Assembly: GCA_030581615.1 (NCBI GenBank)
Contig: JAKTTT010000033.1
Span: 179,786-243,785 of the forward strand
Direction: 5' to 3'
DNA length: 64,000 nucleotides
Origin: Alloascoidea africana
Taxonomy: Eukaryota > Ascomycota > Alloascoideomycetes > Alloascoideales > Alloascoideaceae
Of this stretch, positions 19,054 to 27,739 are shown in pieces. The notes beneath the pieces are model-generated. The model made no database searches, was not told where the DNA came from, and saw only the letters and a list, made by a program, of their open reading frames with translations. Numbering within the stretch: position 1 is the stretch's first letter; each line of letters begins with the position of its first letter. A program made the position numbers and the translations under genes.

Positions 19054-20061
19054 TCATTTCAAAAGAATGCAAAAGTTGTTTCGATCCTTCCCATCATCCA
19101 AAATCTCTTTTTTACAAACGTTTTCTTCATTATTGAAGCTTTCGATTCGTTTCCTCCATGTTCTTACATTTTGGAATTCCACATTTTGAATTTTTTGCCA
19201 TAACCAATATTGAAGTTTTCTTGCACGATGGGTACGCACCAAAGTAAACCCGAGAATCTTCATTATCGCAGCCAGTTTCGTATCGTTAAAGTATCGAGAG
19301 TTCGCAAGACAGGGGAGAGGCAACACGAGGAAAAGCAATGGTGGAGGCATATCTGTATCTATTGTAGATGCCTTCAGAAACATTGCTATTCTTTTCAACA
19401 TTTCTCCACGCTCAGCAACACCAGGGACAAAGTTGATGACGAGAGAACAAGAAACCAAATCAAAATGGTCTTGGGTTTCAATCGGCACATCCATTTTCAT
19501 AAAATCCTGTTCTTGGATACCCGGTTCTTGAGAATGTAAATCTATTCTTGTCATATTGTAGAACCCACATTTTGAAATTTCGTTTTGCGTAGAGAGACAT
19601 CCAATTTCTAGCGCTCTCGCTCTCGGTTTCATTTTTTTGGTTTCTTTGAGGCTTGACCTGGACTTGCACCATTCCCCATATAACTCTTTTAACCAAGTCA
19701 CCAACATTTTGGAAGAATCACCCCCCCTCTGTTTGGTCTGACCTTGGACAGAAGCTGATTGATACACTTCCAATCCGCCATTTTGGTTAATTTCCTCGAT
19801 TACCGAGTCCAATTCCCTTTGGATTGCAACTTTATCAGAGGTTTGGGTTTGGGATTCGTTTTGTAAAGCAAGCTCTAGTTTCGCCTTTTGTTTGAGTAAG
19901 ACGTGAAACCGACGAATAATCCTTCTAGTTTTCTCCGGTTTTAGTGATTTGGGTATGTTACGGTGTTGTATCGAGTTGTGTTGTTTCTGAGTTATAGTCT
20001 GTGGTCTTGACAACAAAAGACCAGACTTTGGTTTCCGCTTTCCCTTAGTGGTCTTGCCCAT
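19054..20061 (-). CDS. BMT2: 25S rRNA adenine-N1 methyltransferase (Bmt2)
   Basis: 335 residues from ATG 20061. A basic N-terminus (KGKRKPKSGLLLSRP) is followed by the Bmt2-type block EKTRRIIRRFHVL and a Rossmann-like SAM domain: ALEIGCLSTQNEISK (motif I region, ~150), MTRIDLHSQ (acidic ribose contact), FMKMDVP and FDLVSCSLVINFVP (motif IV). Bmt2 makes m1A2142 in 25S rRNA in the nucleolus. It is divergently paired with MAK5, another 60S biogenesis factor, across 190 bases. The length is close to the Saccharomyces protein (about 320). Confidence 0.9.
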   Translation of the reverse strand: MGKTTKGKRKPKSGLLLSRPQTITQKQHNSIQHRNIPKSLKPEKTRRIIRRFHVLLKQKAKLELALQNESQTQTSDKVAIQRELDSVIEEINQNGGLEVYQSASVQGQTKQRGGDSSKMLVTWLKELYGEWCKSRSSLKETKKMKPRARALEIGCLSTQNEISKCGFYNMTRIDLHSQEPGIQEQDFMKMDVPIETQDHFDLVSCSLVINFVPGVAERGEMLKRIAMFLKASTIDTDMPPPLLFLVLPLPCLANSRYFNDTKLAAIMKILGFTLVRTHRARKLQYWLWQKIQNVEFQNVRTWRKRIESFNNEENVCKKEILDDGKDRNNFCILLK

Positions 20062-20146
20062 TCTCCAAGTCCCCTACTTCTACTCTAGTGCTTTGCGTTT
20101 CTTGGATTTTAGTTTTTTTCATGTTGGGGGTGATGGTGGGTGTATG

Positions 20147-20162
20147 GATGAGAAGAGATGAG
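20147..20162 (+). promoter_or_regulatory. Tandem GATGAG cores (PAC-like) in a shared ribosome-biogenesis promoter
   Basis: GATGAG at 20147 and 20157, spaced one helical turn (10 bp). GATGAG is the core of the PAC element (GCGATGAG) of yeast ribosome-biogenesis promoters; the 5' GC is absent here. It sits between the BMT2 and MAK5 starts. Confidence 0.4.
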
Positions 20163-20251
20163 AGATGAAGAAAAAAAAAATTAAAGATTGTATACTCTTC
20201 ACCAGAAACCGTGAAATTATAGACTCCAGTGCGTGTGGTGAGAAGAAAAAA

Positions 20252-22816
20252 ATGTCTGGATCACACAAGGGTAAAAAAAAGCCATTTCATAAAAGGGCAA
20301 AGGGCAAGAAAGAATTTACATCTCGCGACAAAACCGGCAAGAGTAAAGTGAAAAGCACAAGACCTAAAACTGGGAATGCAAAAGTGACAAAATCGGCTGC
20401 TACACCAAAGGGTAAAGTTGTAGCGGCAAGCAGCTTATCATGGAAAAAAGTAGATGCTGAGAATTTGGACGATGCGTATGGATTCTACGGGTTGGAGGAG
20501 ATTGATGGTGTGGATGTGGAGATTGTCAACGGGAAGGTAAATTTCATCAAGGTTCAAGAGCAGGATGAAGAGGAAGAGGAAGAGGAAGAGGAAACAGAGA
20601 TGGATGCTGATATGGAGGAGTCTAAGGATGGGATCTTGGAAGGTGATGTCGAAGAAAAAGAAAGAAAGAAGCGTGTTGAGAAAGCAGAGATTTCCAAGAA
20701 AAAGAAAAAGTCCAAGAAACCCAACAAGAAGGAAGCAGACGATGAACTGATCCATACTCCAAAGGACAACAAAAATCCATTCCAATTGCTATCTTCCATT
20801 TCCGAGGTTTCTCTCCCCAAGTGGACATTTCGAAAGCAATCTTTAAGCACAATACTTGATGAAGATGACACAGACAGTGAGATTGAGATTGATGGGGATA
20901 CAGAGACGATTTCATTATCACCGTATTTGTTACAAGGGTTGAAAGAGTTGGGTTTTACAAAACCATCTGAAATTCAGAAAAAATGTATCCCGGAGATTGT
21001 ATCTGGGTTGGACGTTATTGGTAAGGCATCTACAGGAAGCGGTAAAACTTTGGTCTATGGGTTGCCTATTCTTGACAGGATGTTGCAGCAGCAGAATGAG
21101 GAAGAAGACGAAGAAGAAGAAGAGGAGGTGGAGGAAAACGATGATGATGAAAAGGACGATGAGAATAAGAGTAAGAAAAGAAGAGCACCTATGGCGCTTG
21201 TGTTTACGCCAACACGAGAGCTCGCACACCAAGTAACAAAGCATCTGAACCAGGTAAGCAAGTACAGTCCACTCGGTGCGAATTGCATCATCAGCATTAC
21301 CGGTGGGTTATCTATCCAGAAGCAAGAGCGGTTACTTACCAAGTACCAACCTGGGATAATTGTTGCGACTCCAGGACGACTCCTTGAGATTATGGAGAAA
21401 GTGGATACAGTTTTAACGGAGCTTCGAAAAGTGCAGTTTCTGGTGTTTGATGAGGCCGATAGATTGTTACAGGATGGACATTTTGCAGAATTGGAAAGGA
21501 TTTTAAAGTTGTTGAAGAGCCGTGGTGATGGGAATGAAAGGTTTGATGACGAGGATACAGAGATGGATTCTGATAAAAAGAACAGGAAGCATAAGAATAA
21601 GAATAAGAATAGGGGTAAGAACAAGGTGAAGAATCTGGATGAAGGAAAACAGAGATTTCAAACACTTGTATTTTCAGCAACGTTTCAGAAAAGTCTTTTG
21701 TTCAATTTGGATAAGAATCATCATGGGAGAACAGAAGGGAAGGGAACAGACCTTGCAACAAACGAGGAGATGGTTCAATTGTTGCGGTCCAAGCTTGGGT
21801 TTTCAAGAAAGGTTCAATTTATCGATGCAAATCCAGTTGGGAAACTAGCGGCTGAGATTGTGGAGGCAATTGTGGAATGCAAGGGACCCGTTGAAAAAGA
21901 CTTGAGTCTATATTACTTTCTGTTGATGTACCCTGGACGAACTCTTGTGTTTGCGAATTCGATCCAGAGCGTCAAGAGAATCGCTTCTATGCTTGGGGAG
22001 TTACAGGTAACGAGCTTTGCGATCCACTCAAACATGATTCAAAAGCAACGGTTACGGTCTTTAGAGCGGTTCAAAGCCAGTATGGACTCTGGCAAGAGCA
22101 GCGTTTTGGTAGCCACTGACGTTGCCGCTCGTGGGTTGGACATTGCGGATGTGGACCATGTTATCCACTATCACCTGGCAAGAAGCGCAGACATGTATAT
22201 ACACCGGTCTGGAAGAACAGCCCGGGCAGGCAAAGAAGGAGTCAGTTTGGTGCTGTGTTCCCCCCAGGAGGCAGCAGGCCCACTACAAAAGCTACGAAAG
22301 CTGCTGGCAGGCGGGGCCAAGATGAAGATGCTGCCCATGGACCACGACGTGCTGAAGCAGGTGCGGCCGCGGGTGGAAATCGCCCAGCGGCTGGCGGACT
22401 CGACGGCGGCAACGCAGAGCGAAAACAAAGACCGCAACTGGCTGTCTGAGGCCGCCCGCGATCTGGGGCTGGACGGCGAGGACGAGTCCGAGCTGGCCGC
22501 GGTGCTGGGCGAGGACGACAAGCTGCGGAAGAAGCGCCGCCGCAACGAGGCACGTGCGCTGTCACGTGGGGACGCGGCTGCGATGCGCGGCGAGCTGCGG
22601 TGGCGACTGGCCAACGAGCGGGTGCGGGCCGGCGCGGTGCTTGCGGGCCGGCGCGGGTATCTGACGGGCGGCGTGGTGAACCTGGCGGCGGCGATGGCTG
22701 GCGGCAGTGGCAGTGGCAGCAGCGCTGGCAGTGGCAGTGGTAGTGCTGGGCGTACGGGTGTGCTGGGCCACGAGGGCCGCCGCGCCGTGCGGGTAATAGG
22801 TAGCAAGGGTGTATAG
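20252..22816 (+). CDS. MAK5: DEAD-box RNA helicase Mak5 (60S ribosome biogenesis)
   Basis: 854 residues from ATG 20252 (AAAAAATGTCTGG). An upstream in-frame ATG at 20165 would add 29 residues with no Mak5 similarity, so it is not preferred. It has the Mak5-specific block FYGLEEIDGVDVEIVNGKV (~73). Helicase motifs: Q motif (GFTKPSEIQKKCIP), I (ASTGSGKT), Ia (PTRELAHQ), GG, Ib (ATPGR), II (DEAD), III (SAT), V (ATDVAARGLDI) and VI (HRSGRTAR). Acidic Glu-rich inserts sit at ~105-120 and inside RecA1. The last ~150 residues end YLTGGVVNLA..GHE as in Mak5, with a Gly/Ser repeat insert. Codon usage flips from AT- to GC-rich near 22300. Confidence 0.95.
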   Translation: MSGSHKGKKKPFHKRAKGKKEFTSRDKTGKSKVKSTRPKTGNAKVTKSAATPKGKVVAASSLSWKKVDAENLDDAYGFYGLEEIDGVDVEIVNGKVNFIKVQEQDEEEEEEEEETEMDADMEESKDGILEGDVEEKERKKRVEKAEISKKKKKSKKPNKKEADDELIHTPKDNKNPFQLLSSISEVSLPKWTFRKQSLSTILDEDDTDSEIEIDGDTETISLSPYLLQGLKELGFTKPSEIQKKCIPEIVSGLDVIGKASTGSGKTLVYGLPILDRMLQQQNEEEDEEEEEEVEENDDDEKDDENKSKKRRAPMALVFTPTRELAHQVTKHLNQVSKYSPLGANCIISITGGLSIQKQERLLTKYQPGIIVATPGRLLEIMEKVDTVLTELRKVQFLVFDEADRLLQDGHFAELERILKLLKSRGDGNERFDDEDTEMDSDKKNRKHKNKNKNRGKNKVKNLDEGKQRFQTLVFSATFQKSLLFNLDKNHHGRTEGKGTDLATNEEMVQLLRSKLGFSRKVQFIDANPVGKLAAEIVEAIVECKGPVEKDLSLYYFLLMYPGRTLVFANSIQSVKRIASMLGELQVTSFAIHSNMIQKQRLRSLERFKASMDSGKSSVLVATDVAARGLDIADVDHVIHYHLARSADMYIHRSGRTARAGKEGVSLVLCSPQEAAGPLQKLRKLLAGGAKMKMLPMDHDVLKQVRPRVEIAQRLADSTAATQSENKDRNWLSEAARDLGLDGEDESELAAVLGEDDKLRKKRRRNEARALSRGDAAAMRGELRWRLANERVRAGAVLAGRRGYLTGGVVNLAAAMAGGSGSGSSAGSGSGSAGRTGVLGHEGRRAVRVIGSKGV

Positions 22817-23183
22817 CGAACAAACCTGTCTGTGCTCGTTGTAGGTGTGTGGGTGTCCGCGGTCGGAGTGCGGGCGGGGAGGGGCCTACCCCACCTGGCC
22901 GAGCTGGGCGGCTCCTGGGCTCCCAGCCGGCGACCAGCAAGAAGCTCCAGAACAGCTTTTTCGGCCGCTGGGCGCTAGGGCTGGAATCCAACATCTGTTT
23001 TCCGTATCGGCTTTGGAGCTGGACGTTGAAACTGGTCCTTTGGGCCAATCCGGGGTATTTAACTGCCCCTGAACCGCCTTATTTCGTCCAGTTCCTTTAC
23101 CCCAGACCAGAAAGAAGCGTTCCTCCAGGCCTCCTCCCCCTCGTCCTCAAGTAGTGTGTTGCTCTGTTGCTCTGTTAGTTATA
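22817..23183. other. GC-rich intergenic region upstream of 2-methylcitrate dehydratase
   Basis: Continuation of the GC-rich segment that begins within MAK5, up to ~22980, then a pyrimidine-rich leader with GGGTATTTAA at 23053. No gene seen. Confidence 0.55.
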
Positions 23184-24746
23184 ATGCGCTCCTTCTTCTC
23201 ATCCTCCGCAGCATCTCCTCTTAGATCAATCTCCCGTGCCGCAGCGTTTACAAAACCAATCTCTGCCTTTAAAGCTCCTGTTTCCACCCCTTTCCTGCGC
23301 TCAATGGCTACCATCAACACCGACAACGTTCGTCCCCAGTCCGACAAGGTCATTGCCGACATTGCGGACTACGTCCACAACTACAAGATCGACTCGCCTC
23401 TCGCTTTCGAGACCGCCCGTCTCTGCTTCCTCGACTCTCTCGGGTGCGGTCTCGAGGCCCTGAAGCACCCCCAGTGTGAACAACTCCTCGGACCAATTGT
23501 CCCTGGCACTTCTGTCCCCAACGGTGCTAGAGTCCCCGGTACTGACTACGTCCTGGACCCAGTCACCGCCGCTTTCAACAACACCGCAACCATCCGTTGG
23601 CTCGACTTTAACGACTGCTGGCTCGCCGCTGAATGGGGTCATCCTTCCGACAATTTGGGCTCAATTCTCGCTGTCACTGACTACTTGACCCGTGCAGGTG
23701 TGAAAAATTTCACCGTCCGTGATGTTCTCGAGTCCTTGATCAAGGCTCACGAAATCCAGGGTGTTTTGGCATTGGAAAACTCCTTCAATGCCGTTGGTCT
23801 CGATCACGTCTTGCTTGTCAAGGTCGCCTCCACCGCCGTTGTCTCAAAACTCCTTGGCCTGACCCAGGAACAGACTGTCGACGCCATCTCCCAGGCCTTT
23901 GTCGATGGTCAGTCTCTTCGTACTTACAGACACGCACCCAACACCATGAGCAGAAAGTCATGGGCCGCTGGTGATGCCGTTGCCAGAGCCGTCAACTTGG
24001 CCTATCTCGTCAAGCGTGGCCAAGGTGGCATGCCCTCAATTCTGACCGCCAAGACCTGGGGTTTCTACGATGTTCTCTTCAAGGGTCAAGAGTTCAAGTT
24101 CCAGCGTCCTTATGGCTCCTACGTCATGGAGAACGTTCTCTTCAAGATCTCTTTCCCCGCTGAGTTCCACGCCCAGACCGCCGTCGAGGCCGCTCTCACC
24201 CTCCACCACCAATTGAAGGAGAAGAACGTGGGTGTTGACCAGATCAAGAGCATCCGCATCAGAACCCAGAACGCTGCCATGCGCATCATCGACAAGAAGG
24301 GTCCTCTTTACAACTACGCCGACCGTGATCACTGTATCCAGTACATGGTTGCCATCCCCTTGATCCACGGCCGTTTGACCGCAACCGATTACGCAGACGA
24401 CATTGCCTCCGACCCCCAGGTCGATGCTCTCCGAGAGAAGATGACCTGTGTTGAGGACGAAAGATTCACCACAGAATACCACGAGCCTTCCAAGCGTTAC
24501 ATTGGTAATGCCATCGAAATCACTTTGGAAGACGGAACTGTTCTCGATGAGGTTGAGGTTAACTACCCCATCGGTCACAAGAACAGAAGACAAGAAGGTA
24601 TCCCCGTTCTCCTTGAGAAATTCGAAAGACACTTGAAGGGAAGATTCGACCAAGCCCAGGTTGATTCCATTCTTAACAAATCCGATGAAAAAGTAGGTGA
24701 CTTGAGCGTCTCTGAATACCTCGACCTTTTCGTCAAGAAGAATTAG
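23184..24746 (+). CDS. PDH1: 2-methylcitrate dehydratase, mitochondrial (PrpD/MmgE family)
   Basis: 520 residues from the first ATG at 23184. A clear mitochondrial presequence (MRSFFSSSAASPLRSISRAA) precedes the PrpD fold starting near residue 40. Conserved blocks: FLDSLGCGLEALK, NDCWLAAEWGHPSDNLG (substrate/active-site region), YRHAPNTMSRKSWAAGDA and FKISFPAEFHAQTAVEAA. The enzyme dehydrates 2-methylcitrate in the methylcitrate cycle that detoxifies propionyl-CoA. ALK in the second block uses CTG where relatives have Leu. Codon bias is strong (C-ending codons), suggesting high expression. Confidence 0.95.
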   Translation: MRSFFSSSAASPLRSISRAAAFTKPISAFKAPVSTPFLRSMATINTDNVRPQSDKVIADIADYVHNYKIDSPLAFETARLCFLDSLGCGLEALKHPQCEQLLGPIVPGTSVPNGARVPGTDYVLDPVTAAFNNTATIRWLDFNDCWLAAEWGHPSDNLGSILAVTDYLTRAGVKNFTVRDVLESLIKAHEIQGVLALENSFNAVGLDHVLLVKVASTAVVSKLLGLTQEQTVDAISQAFVDGQSLRTYRHAPNTMSRKSWAAGDAVARAVNLAYLVKRGQGGMPSILTAKTWGFYDVLFKGQEFKFQRPYGSYVMENVLFKISFPAEFHAQTAVEAALTLHHQLKEKNVGVDQIKSIRIRTQNAAMRIIDKKGPLYNYADRDHCIQYMVAIPLIHGRLTATDYADDIASDPQVDALREKMTCVEDERFTTEYHEPSKRYIGNAIEITLEDGTVLDEVEVNYPIGHKNRRQEGIPVLLEKFERHLKGRFDQAQVDSILNKSDEKVGDLSVSEYLDLFVKKN

Positions 24747-25693
24747 AAAGTTAGTTAGTGTTGTTGATAGAGAAAGTTTACTAGTTGCTCTTGCTCGTGG
24801 ATCGAGCAAAAAAAATGAAAATCATCCTTTTGAAAAACGCATCTATAGTTTTTTCTAAATACGAATTGAAATGATAAAGTTTGGAAACGATCATCATAAC
24901 CTTTTGTAGTTTTTATTCCATTGTTTTAACTAACTTATCTGAAAATTTGAAAATTTGAAAGTTCTCAATTTGGTTTTGGTTTACCCAGCCACCCACCGGC
25001 CGGTTTCTGATGTTGGGGTAACGTGATCTCCTTTGATCATCGCGCGCCTGGGAAAAAATGCAAGTGTGTGGGTTGGAGCTTAACGTTTGAATCATCCAGG
25101 CTCTCAAATCATTGAAGATGTTGTTTCAGGTAAATCAACAAGTTGCTGTTATTTTGAAAGAAAACATTTAACCAATGTTGATCATCATCTCATCAGGGAA
25201 CATTTAGATGATTATTACAGGAAAGAGAGAGAGTGTGTGTGTGTCCTATAAAGCTTTACAAAGCTCGTTTGTTCCTGGTTAAAGGATCTTTAAATGGTCG
25301 AAAGGCAATGGAAACTCATATCAACTCGGCTTCCGAGTAGTGTTTAAATTTCCATCTGAACTAAAGAAGAAATCGTTAGAAACGAACCACCATGCAAAGT
25401 ATACTGATCTGTCGCCCAAATGAAAGTCATTTTCATGGCTTTTGGGTTTTTGCCCAGCTAGAAGGTATTGCTGCATCTATGTCAATCCAACAGTAGCTAT
25501 AGACATGTGGCAACAAAAATGAAACTCTTCGGTTTGGGTAAACTACGCGCTACAAAATTAAAAGAGAAAAGAATAAATAAATTAAGAGATATGTACAACA
25601 TTAACAGAAAGATTATATTAAGAGCAAGAAGAACGTGTCTCAGTGCAAGTACTAGGATGTGCCAAGTCTGATATGAGTAGCTCTACCGCTCCG
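24747..25693. other. Gene-poor region, left part
   Basis: AT-rich, with short GT repeats near 25230. No supported gene; the frames present lack ATG starts or family features. Confidence 0.5.
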
Positions 25694-26053
25694 CTAATAT
25701 GACGAAGCAAGACAGAGAGGTCTGATGGATGTGTTGTTGACACTCTGTTGACCTAACCTTGTCTTACACCAATTGGTACCTTTCCTGTCTTTGTCAGGGT
25801 ACTTGATAATCTTGACATGGTTAGTTTTGTCATGATGGGTGTTCATGTGGTCTATCCATCCACCTTCCTCCTCTCGCGTCTCTGTTTCACTTGTCACGAA
25901 GTGTGTGCTTCTCTTGGCGTCTGTTTGATTCCTTTTTAGAATACTCAATTGGCGGTCTTCCTTTTTGATCTGGTACTTGACTGTCCAGTTAGCTTGTATA
26001 GCGTTCTTAATTCTTCCTTCACCATCCTCGACCGTGTTTGGTAGGCAAGGCAT
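25694..26053 (-). CDS. Hypothetical hydrophilic protein (doubtful)
   Basis: 119 residues from ATG 26053, highly charged, no membrane segment, not recognised. It ends beside the long palindrome (left arm starts at 26165). The amino-acid composition looks protein-like, but a chance frame or a mobile-element fragment is possible. Confidence 0.22.
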   Translation of the reverse strand: MPCLPNTVEDGEGRIKNAIQANWTVKYQIKKEDRQLSILKRNQTDAKRSTHFVTSETETREEEGGWIDHMNTHHDKTNHVKIIKYPDKDRKGTNWCKTRLGQQSVNNTSIRPLCLASSY

Positions 26054-26164
26054 TTCCCCGTTCCATAACAGTTGTGGTATTTGACGTGTTTGAAGGTGAA
26101 TTGTCGGGCTTAGCTGTGCGGTGTGGAAAAGATATTTCGCAAATTCGGCTTGATTCCGACCTGT

Positions 26165-26495
26165 GTAGAGTGTTTTATAAATTATTTTTGTTCCAAAATT
26201 GCAAGAAATTCCTAACCTTTGAACCGCACTCTACGCTTTTTGTCACTACCATCTTTTTCTTGCCAGGGCATTTCTATTTTCACTATAAGAATATGTTTTT
26301 CTATTACTACGAAACATCTATGGACAAAAGTAGAGCTACTTTTCATACCTTTCGTAGTAATAGAAAAACATATTCTTATAGTGAAAATAGAAATGCCCTG
26401 GCAAGAAAAAGATGGTAGTGACAAAAAGCGTAGAGTGCGGTTCAAAGGCGATTTCTTGCAATTTTGGAACAAAAATAATTTATAAAACACTCTAC
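26165..26495. repeat. Nearly perfect 331-bp inverted repeat (foldback/hairpin)
   Basis: Left arm 26165-26314 and right arm 26350-26495 are reverse complements except for one internal difference (TCCTAA against CG). The 35-nt centre holds its own short dyad (AAAAGTAG/CTACTTTT). CACTCTAC or its complement occurs four times: at the outer ends and again ~60 bp inside each arm. Transcription from either strand would give a long, almost fully paired hairpin. There is no coding content. Confidence 0.97.
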
Positions 26496-27307
26496 GCTGG
26501 ATGACAGAATCTAGTCGTTAGGAGTTTGGTCCGTGAAAGTAGTCTGTAAAAAGCTTAATCTATTAGAAATGAAATAGAGACTCCTCTTATGTAGATAGAG
26601 CTATGTAGCTACAATTAAGGTGGTTGGCAAGAGGTTGGCTTGGTCTCAGAGAGTGGTTGGCTTGCATACCAAAAGTAGTAAGACAGTCCTTGTGAGTGAT
26701 AAGCCATCTCATTATAACACTTAGATATCAATAAAGTTATCGAGAAGGGAGAAGGGAGAAAGACTAGACCAAACATCCGTGTTATCTCCACAACTAATTA
26801 GCTCGTGATTTATCCATGAGCAAATTAACCGAACGTTTTATGTAAGCTCAGACACTCCGTTTTGTTTATTTGCTCTGTCATTGCTTAAAACAACACTTTA
26901 CGAACCATTGAAGAACTTGGACATAATCCCATCCTTTTAGCACAGCATTGATCAAAAAGAATGGCAATTCGATCAAGAAATGATGATTTAAGATTGAAAT
27001 CTGGTGACTACTCTAATCACAAAAACCCTTGCAAAGTTGTACCTGTGCGGTGGATAGGGTAATCAATCAAAAAGACTTTGTGTAAAAAGCATGGAAAATA
27101 ATGCATACAAATTCATGGAGCACAGAATAAGTATTCCGCGTTAGGAAACACTTCTTTGGTAGCAATTAAATCATTAGATAGTTCTTCACAACTTGGTCAT
27201 ATGGCTTCAATAGAAAAGAGGCATTTGCCTTTTCCAATCATTTTGTAGTTTTTGTGTTTGTGTTTGTGGTTTTTTGTGAATTAAGCGCCGAGATATCAGA
27301 TATCGAA

Positions 27308-27315
27308 CCGGGTAA
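27308..27315. promoter_or_regulatory. Reb1-like site (CCGGGTAA)
   Basis: Reverse complement of TTACCCGG, 425 bases 5' of the FAP1-like ATG, next to a GATATC dyad. Confidence 0.4.
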
Positions 27316-27649
27316 CCACTATTTCCCAAACCTTCTCAGCCCTTCGTTAGTCAGCACTTACCTACACGCATAGATAGAGGCACTTTCACAATGAGACCAG
27401 CTAATCTCGGCCAGTGATACGCAATGACCAGACTCCAGCTCTATTTGATCGTTTGATTCAGTTTTCGGATCTCAGGCACTAGTATTGGCTGATGGGCCAG
27501 AGTTGGGAGCTGAAGAGAACCACCCAAACATGACAACTAAAACTAAAATCACCCATACACCCTTCTAATCTGGGTCGTTGCCATTTTTGAAAAGATTTGA
27601 GCATCATTATGAGTAGCAACGGCTAAGAAACTAAAAGTGGAAATAGAGG

Positions 27650-27657
27650 TATATAAA
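27650..27657 (+). promoter_or_regulatory. TATA box of the FAP1-like gene
   Basis: TATATAAA 83 bases before the ATG at 27740. Confidence 0.5.
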
Positions 27658-27739
27658 TGGGCCAGGAAGACATCTGAATATCCATTATCTTTTATTCCCT
27701 CTTTAATACTTTTAAAAAGCTATTATTACTACTATCCAT

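Larger units (their letters stand above)
26496..27739. other. Gene-poor region upstream of the zinc-finger gene
   Basis: Contains a short GGTTGGC-rich stretch (26620-26665), TTTGTG repeats near 27255, a GATATCAGATATC dyad at 27292-27304 and the Reb1-like site at 27308. No gene recognised. Confidence 0.5.

Noticed and set aside
22242-23048. 268-codon minus-strand Pro/Arg/Ala-rich frame
   Set aside because: Shadow in the GC-rich end of MAK5, where stop codons are rare on all frames.
24036-24809. 257-codon minus-strand frame
   Set aside because: Antisense of the codon-biased 2-methylcitrate dehydratase gene.
26038-26490. Overlapping open frames on both strands across the palindrome
   Set aside because: They are mirror images of each other created by the inverted repeat; no conserved protein features.
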